Shown here piece by piece: positions 57,595-64,000 of a DNA stretch of 64,000 nucleotides. Source of the DNA: Nissolia schottii (taxonomy: Eukaryota; Streptophyta; Magnoliopsida; Fabales; Fabaceae); assembly GCA_003254905.1 (NCBI GenBank), contig QANU01085255.1, positions 655,624-719,623 of the forward strand. Direction: 5' to 3'. Below the pieces are notes generated by a model that worked only from the letters and a program-made list of their open reading frames with translations, was not told the DNA's origin and made no database searches. How positions within the stretch are numbered: the stretch's first letter is position 1; each line of letters opens with the position of its first letter. The translations under genes and the position numbers were made by a program.

Positions 57595-59708
57595 ATGGGG
57601 AACATCGGAATCTGTAGCAGCGGCCACCGGAGGAGGAGCCACGTCCGCCACCCTCCTGAGCCTCCTCAACTGCTGAGCGACTCCGTTTACGTGGCCCACC
57701 CTCCTCCTCGATACCCGACAACCGTCCTACCTCCGTATCACCCATACCCGGGATCGTCGTCGGGTCATCCTCACGTTGGGCCTCATGGACCTCTGCTCGC
57801 ATGTGGGCCCCGGCACGAGGAAGCGGTCACGATAAGGAACGATGTCAATATAAAGAAGGAAACGCTGCGTTTGGAGCCTGATCTTCACAACCCCGGTGAT
57901 TTCCTTGTCGCTTTCACCTTCGATGCCACTGCACCCGGATGGTATATATTTTATGTAATCATCTTATGATTGATTTATTTATTTATTTATCTGTTCAGTC
58001 TAGCATATTGGAATTCATTTGTTACAACTGGAAAGTAAAAAATTGACTCGTGTTTCAAGTGTCAATATTGAAGTAAAAAAGACTCAAACTCATTGTGTTA
58101 AACATGCTTTTGTCACTAGCTCAATAAATACATTAGTCTGGGGACATTTTGGTCCCTAAGGAGGTAAATTCCGAGGGACTAAGATGTTTCTGGTATGAGT
58201 ATCCTACATTTTGTTTGAATAATTGAGCTCCTCGAGTGAACTTTCAAATTCTTAGAGATTATTACTTTTTCTCCTGATATTTTGGGGCGACTAAAATTAG
58301 GATTATATGATTTTTTTCATCGTGTAACAAAGTTGTGTTCTACCATGAATCATGTTTATATACAAGTTATCAAAATCCGAGTTCCTTTTAATGATTTCCA
58401 AGTTGTTAGACTCTCGAGTTTACGATTTTACTACATAAAACGGGATAACGTATTTATTGGTAGACTCATATGAGTTTAAGTAAATTCTTAACAAAATCAA
58501 TAAACTCTCAAGTTTACCGAGAGTTCGCGAGTTTGCTTAACCTCTCGAGTTTGATAACCTTGATGGTTTCTTCTGGGCTAAAATGAAAATGAAAAAGAAA
58601 AAGAGGAGGCTTTATTGATTCTGAGATATAAAAAGTGAGTTTATGCTACATTGCTGCTTATTCAAAAAGCTTCACCCAGTTTCTGAGCAGTTACTTGTCA
58701 CCACCTACCGCGGATGGAATACTAAATTCCAAAATTGGAATTTTGAAGCTGTGGGATTTTTCTCATCGTGCTGAAAGAAATTGGTTTCTTGTTATGCTTA
58801 CTGGTGTCCTTTTTCGTGCAACAGCATTACGGTTATGTTTTTCGCCAAGGAGACTTCAGATGGTAAGCTGATAGCAGTAAAGAACAGCTTGCTCAGACAA
58901 ATCTCAATGCCTTTTCAGCAAGGCCTCTCTCAGAAATTTAGGCAGCCTTCCGGAACCGGTATCGAGTTCTCAATGTTAGAGGAGGCAGGACTAACAAAAG
59001 AAGGCGATGTACAAGTTTATCCTCTTGCGCTGAAGGCAGAGGCTCTACCGCTAAACAGTTACGAAACTGGCGGAAGCCTATCTTCTCAAATTACGCTGGC
59101 ATGTTTTGATAAGAGACAGAAAGGAGGCGGGTACGAGGTCCAAGTTATGAAACAGGTTCTCTGGGTTAACGGGAAGAGGTATGAACTGCAGGAGATATAC
59201 GGCATTGGGAATGCCGGTGGCAGAGAATGTGTAATTTGCTTGTCTGAACCGCGAGACATAACCGTCCTCCCTTGCCGACATATGGTACTTTCCATTATCC
59301 ACCTTCTTGTTTTTGGTTGTTTAAGTTTGGTAACTAATTCATGTTTCAGTTGGTAGAGTTAGTTGTTCTACCTAAGGGTGTAAGGTCAACAATGTTTTCT
59401 ATAGACTTTAGAGTGTAGATTTCACTTTGAACACAGAAATGCAGGTTATGAAATGAATGCTTTCACATTTTGCTTAGACTGTGTTAGTTTTTCGTTGCTG
59501 TCCAAGACTTATGGTTGATTCAATTTGGCACCAAGATATCTTGATCTTTCAAATCTTTATGCTTTGAGAGTTTCAAATTTGCGTGCAGTGCATGTGCAGC
59601 GGCTGCGCCAATCTTCTGAAAGCTCACACAGCCAAGTGCCCCATATGCCGGCATCCGGTTGAGAGGCTTTTGGAAATTAAAGTAAACAACGGATTCGGTG
59701 ATCAATGA
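57595..59708 (+). CDS. LOG2/LUL-type RING E3 ubiquitin ligase
   Basis: Three exons (57595-57941, 58825-59284, 59589-59708) encode 308 residues. LOG2-LIKE ligases are membrane-attached E3 enzymes; Arabidopsis LOG2 works with GDU1 in amino-acid export and ABA responses. The N-terminus [10 protein letters not shown] has Gly2 for N-myristoylation and Cys7 for possible palmitoylation. A Pro/His/Tyr-rich low-complexity region (about 15-70) comes next. It is followed by the family-specific DAR2 domain ([19 protein letters not shown] to [19 protein letters not shown]) and a C3HC4 RING: C251, C254, C266, H268, C272, C275, C286, C289. It ends [16 protein letters not shown], as in the family. The inter-exon joins restore Cys-Ile-Thr-Val and the RING HM-CMC sequence exactly. 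Which LUL subtype it is remains open. Confidence 0.93.
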
Positions 59709-60308
59709 AGGTCTTAATTAGTGGGTGCTTTTCCTTTTTCCTTCTCTTTCTTCGTCTGGTACACCGTCATTACTAGTGCCATAGCTGCCTTTGATGTTGT
59801 GCATAGATGTTGCTAGTTGTAACCAAAAAGGGTATCCTGGTTTTGCCTTTTGTACCGAGTTGTGGACTCCAAGAAAGAAAAGTGAATGAGTCTTGTTTGA
59901 GGATGAAACTTTTCCAAAGTGCACACAGCTGTTTGTAGTGGTAAATCATTTGTTCAATCATTGTGTTGATGGTTGAAAATTTGTTTTGCTAGCTTCTAGC
60001 TAGGATGAACATATATCATTTCAAAACATACGGATGCGGGTAGACACAAATAAAATAAAATATGTTACAGAAACAACTTTATTTTTTGGTCGAGAATATG
60101 GAGAATTCATTAATGGAAGTCCAGCTCTGTAAAAACAGTGGGACTTGTTAGTTGTTACAAACCAATAAGCCCAAAGCTCAATTTTGTAATTCTTGCTACT
60201 CCATAGCCCAAATTGATTTGGCAGAGAATTTATTTTGGTGCCCTCTTCTATTGATTTCCTTTTTTTTTTTTTAATTCATATATCATGAAGCATTATATCT
60301 GTATCTTA
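59709..60308. other. RING-ligase 3' flank
   Basis: 3' untranslated region followed by AT-rich spacer. No further gene was recognised. Confidence 0.5.
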
Positions 60309-60861
60309 TTAAATATGTTTTTGGTTCAACAAAATTTTTAGATTTGGTTTAAGTTACTAAAATTTTTTTTTTTTTTAAGTTTTGGTCTAAAAATATCATT
60401 AATTTTGTGGTTTTAGTTGCTAACATTAGTTGGATTTTGTGGTTTTAGTCTCTATTGTTATTGAAATTCTGTTAACTAATGACATGACTAACAGAGTGTC
60501 ACATTTACAGTGTTATGTGAACAAAATAAATTCACCTAATCCATAACTCATAACTCAGCCTAAATCCAATCCATAACCTACTATTTTGACCCAATTTTGG
60601 GTGGTAAGTGGGTCATGATTTGGAGGTAAATTTAGATCAAATAGCGGGTTATGTGTCAGAATATGAGTCAGATGAGTTTATTTTGCTCACATGACATTAC
60701 TAACATGACACTTTTAGTCACATTAGATGTTAACAAAATTTCACTAATAATAAAGATTAAAATCATGTAATTATGATACTTTTATACTAAAATCAAAAGA
60801 ATAATTTTTAAAAAAATTAAATCAAATTTCAAAAATTTGTTAGGAATCCAAAACGCATTAA
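60309..60861. mobile_element. Inverted-repeat element of about 550 bp (MITE or foldback)
   Basis: The left arm starts TTAAATATGTTTTTGGTTCA. The right arm in reverse complement starts TTAATGCGTTTTGGATTCC. They share blocks such as AAATTTTTAGATTTGGTTTA against AAATTTTTGAAATTTGATTT, and GAAATTCTGTTAACTAATG against GAAATTTTGTTAACATCTAA, over roughly 180 bases. The centre (about 60500-60690) is unique and non-coding. The ends may be flanked by TTAA or TA. Confidence 0.6.
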
Positions 60862-61101
60862 TTTTTTTCGTAAGTCTTAGCTACATTACTGCTTGAAAAT
60901 GACAAAGGATTATCCTAAATTGTGGCTGTGATTCTTTATTTTAAAATTTATTAATGGGACCTTATGGCCTTTTGTCATATTGTGTGACCTCACAAGGGGT
61001 CACTGCCATTGGCTACCCAGGTGGCACTTTATTTGTGAACTTTTTTGGGTGCATAGCAATTTTTCTGCTTTATGATATAACCAGTCAACAACTCGGGGAC
61101 T

Positions 61102-61159
61102 TTGAGTTGGCATTTCATATGGTGGTCACATTGAGTTGGCATTTCATATCGTGGTCATA
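61102..61159 (+). repeat. 29-bp tandem duplication
   Basis: TTGAGTTGGCATTTCATATG, then GTGGTCACA (61102-61130), is followed directly by the same 29 bases with three changes (61131-61159). It lies within an open stretch at 60954-61196, but 29 is not a multiple of three, which argues against coding. Confidence 0.8.
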
Positions 61160-61341
61160 TCCAATTCGTCAAAATTATAATGCCTTTTCTAAATAATTGT
61201 TGGATATTAGTCCCTCAAACACACTTAGCATTAATATAATTTGCTGAACCACATGTATTTTCCATTTAGAATAGTTAGAGTCTTCCCAGAAGCAATACAA
61301 TCACAAGAGTGTATGTTATCCCAATATTTAAGTTCGGATTT

Positions 61342-61501
61342 GGATTCTCCAAAGCGAGAATCCTTCACTTTAAAGGGTAAAGTAATGAAACTTATCGTTA
61401 GATCAATGAAAAGTGAGACTCATATCATGTTATTGATCTAATTGTGAAATCTCTTACTTTATTCTGTAAGATGACAATCTCACTTTAAAAGATTCTTGTC
61501 C
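61342..61501. mobile_element. MITE-like inverted repeat
   Basis: TAAAGTAATGAAAC with TTAGATCAAT on the left is mirrored by the reverse complement of ATTGATCTAA with CTCTTACTTTATTC on the right. Outer blocks AGAATCCTTCACTTTAAAG and AGAATCTTTTAAAG extend the symmetry to about 160 bp. It is non-coding, and the borders are approximate. Confidence 0.5.
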
Positions 61502-64000
61502 ATTTAGTTTAGTGCAAGACTAAGTAATATATTTATTATATAGTAATATTTACCTTAACTATTTTTTGTTTACAATAAACAAAATTTTATTCATAGAGAC
61601 GCTTAACAATATTTACAAATTGAAAAATACATTAGATCTAATGTAAATAAGGAACAAAAACATTCTGCATTCTTAATTAATTCGGTTTGTATCTTTGGTC
61701 TTTGTTCAAATATTATCGATATTCAAAAAAATTTCACATTTGAGATTAACCTGAAAAATATGTCATCTAAAGAATGTATTACATCTCTTTCAACCATAAA
61801 TCTAATCATTTCTATTATTTATAACATTACAAAAGAGATAACCACAAAAAAACTAACACAATTACGATGGAGACCAAATTAACCACAAAGGGAAAATAAA
61901 AACATGAGACAAGTTATTCTAAAAAATGAAAAATCTGAATAATTATGTTCAAGATTTAATAGATTTTAGTCTTTTATTTAATAAAAAAACTTAAAACAAT
62001 TAAAAAAAAAGGTTGTAAGAGTGAAAAAATAAAAAATGACAACTCCCTTCTCAACTTACACTCACAAACGAATATCAGAACAAAAGAGGATAGAAGAGTA
62101 TTTACCTTAACTAAAAAATGAAATGAAGGGTTAAGTATTTTCATCGGGTTGATTTAACTTGTGGTGATGGCCAAAATCTTTTACTTAATAAAATCCCTAA
62201 ACTGTCTTTCTCACACTTTAGAATGTAACCACTTGTCATTTGCATCAAGGGCAATGAATTACGTGGTCTGGGGTTGCACACTTTGCACATAGGAATCAAG
62301 AATGACAATAACTTACATCAATCTGCATTAATTTGGGAATGATGCAAAATCAATATAATTGGGAAAACATTTATGGCACTATCGCATCTCAATCTTATAT
62401 ATTGTTATTTCCTTGTCACGTAATTGAATTTGAGTCGATGATAGCTCGTTCTTTGTTTCATTTTGCTTTGTCCATTTAGAGTTTAGATAAAATTTTCAAT
62501 TTGGTCCGACCAAAATATTGATGAACAAAGTAATTTTTCAACACTTAAGAGTCTACTCAAGATTAAACCATTTAATATGTAAAATATTTAGTCGTTATTA
62601 ATGACAAAAGCATCTCATTTTATATGTTTAGATCAAAATATCCTATATTTGGAATGAAGAGTGATTTTGAATGAATTTTTAAATTATAAAAAACTAATTC
62701 TTCCCTCAATACTTTGATCCAGGACCTAATTGAGGATTTATTCTCTGATTAAAAGTGACATGGCACATTTCGAGAGATTAAGAAACTAAACTATGAACTT
62801 GTTATAGAAGTATTTGAGATAGTTTTGTAACTCAGACCTCAAACGTAGCGTAAGAGCTTGAGAGATGATAAACACAGTTGTTGTAGTTAAAGGTGATGAT
62901 GGTTGTGATATGAAGCGACGGCGGTGGTACTTGCAAAAGACACTCCGATGTCCAAGTAAGTGTTTTTTTTAGGTGTAATGTAATAATAGATAGATTGGTC
63001 GCACCTTATTATAAATGTTGTTTGCACTTTATATATCCTATCACGGATAAGCGGTTTTGGTTATTGGATAACTTTTATTAAGCTTTTGTAACGGTTGAGT
63101 ATGAGCTTAATTAGGCTGATTAAAGTCTCAACAATGTCTATAAAGTGTAAAACCGTTATACATAAATATGTTGGCGAGCATTTACAAACATTATCATTGT
63201 TAACAATTACAATTCTTCGTTCGGCCATCTTGAAATAGGGTGAGGGATAAACTGATTTATTGAGATCTCATGTTTCCAATCATCTCAATTATGCAATATA
63301 TAAGTTATTATCAGAATTAGTCTCTAAGAGAACTTAAACAAGTAAGAAGTTTTATTAATATATACTATCTTGTTAGACTCATAAAACATGGAATCTGACC
63401 CCATAGAATGTCATGTGTCGTATTTGTCACGTAATCAAATCAAATCAAAGTGGTAGTTAGCAATAACTTTTGAGAATGGCTTTTCCCGTAAGGAGAAAGT
63501 TAAGGGCGCTCTTCAATTCTTTAATTTCGTTGCATGAAAACCACAAGTCCGATAGTATAAACAATAAGAAGCATTATCCTGCGGGAAATTGGAAAAAGGC
63601 AAAAGCAAAAAAATGTTTTGATTAAACTTTTTAAAATAATCATACGGCTGCCTACTCGAAATACTCATGTCGAGTCCCATGTTTGATGCTTTTATGTGGA
63701 AGCAATGAATGAAAGGACAATTTATTGATAATGGCCTAATGGGTAGACCTACAACTTTTCTCTCAAGCAACCACCTTATATAATGCATAAAAAGAAAAGT
63801 AAAATGAAATAAAATAAGATCAAGTATTGTTTGATGTTAATGCATGCCTCTATCTACTGGCTGGATTAAAAGTGGCCATGTTAAGCCATAGTTAATTAAT
63901 TGTTCTTGCCGTCATAGCTTGGTGCAGCAAAGTTCCATTCACCCTTGATGTTGTTCATTTAATCTCTCTAGCCATATGAATAATAATTCCAATATAGTAG
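61502..64000. other. Intergenic spacer to window end
   Basis: AT-rich. A GC-richer patch at about 62860-62960 looks like part of a dispersed repeat, but I cannot classify it. The minus-strand open frame at 63513-63788 has no recognisable domain. No gene or RNA was identified. Confidence 0.45.

Noticed and set aside
57374-57802. 142-codon minus-strand open frame
   Set aside because: Antisense shadow of LUL exon 1 and its leader; low-complexity composition explains it.
60954-61196. 80-codon open frame with hydrophobic character
   Set aside because: Contains a 29-base tandem duplication that would shift frame between alleles; no domain seen.
62860-62960. GC-richer patch resembling a dispersed legume repeat
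   Set aside because: I could not define borders, inverted repeats or a family, so no element is called.

Overview
This window is nuclear DNA of a flowering plant, almost certainly a eudicot and probably a legume. The evidence is intron-rich genes with GT..AG splice sites, AT-rich spacers full of transposon relics, and plant-only families (INDETERMINATE-domain zinc finger, fasciclin-like arabinogalactan protein, GRIK kinase, F-box/kelch, LOG2-like RING ligase). The species is inferred, not proven. Two assembly gaps (32842-33546 and 46838-47359) and three single Ns show this is draft sequence.

Layout. 1-2830: repeat-derived DNA, with an in-frame SPSVD minisatellite at the window edge, a probable LTR-element remnant, and a broken FAR1/MULE transposase gene between two opposed arrays of a TTTGTGCA motif. 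3564-5451: an IDD transcription factor whose first intron appears to be of the GC-AG class. 8542-19712: a minus-strand cluster of fasciclin-like arabinogalactan genes (one pseudogene, two intact), interrupted by MITEs, a CACTA end, an LTR and a rearranged LINE. 23504-24546: a 5'-truncated LINE. 26339-31907: a 19-exon BGAL8-like beta-galactosidase. 33592-37495: an 11-coding-exon GRIK/SnAK kinase. 37967-52400: a second LINE of the same family, a palindromic element, an LTR, a 1.2-kb Mutator-like element with exact 9-bp target duplications, and a hAT-type MITE. 53323-54486: an F-box/kelch gene. 57595-59708: a three-exon LOG2/LUL RING E3 ligase. 59709-64000: spacer with two MITE-like inverted repeats.

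The genes are independent units and do not form a cluster with one pathway. Two themes recur. The FLA proteins and the beta-galactosidase both act in the cell wall on galactose-containing glycans. GRIK, F-box/kelch and RING-ligase genes are signalling or protein-turnover genes. GRIK followed by this F-box/kelch gene matches the Arabidopsis At5g60550-At5g60570 order as I recall it, which suggests conserved microsynteny. I saw no convincing tRNA, rRNA or CRISPR array, although I could not search systematically for structured RNAs.
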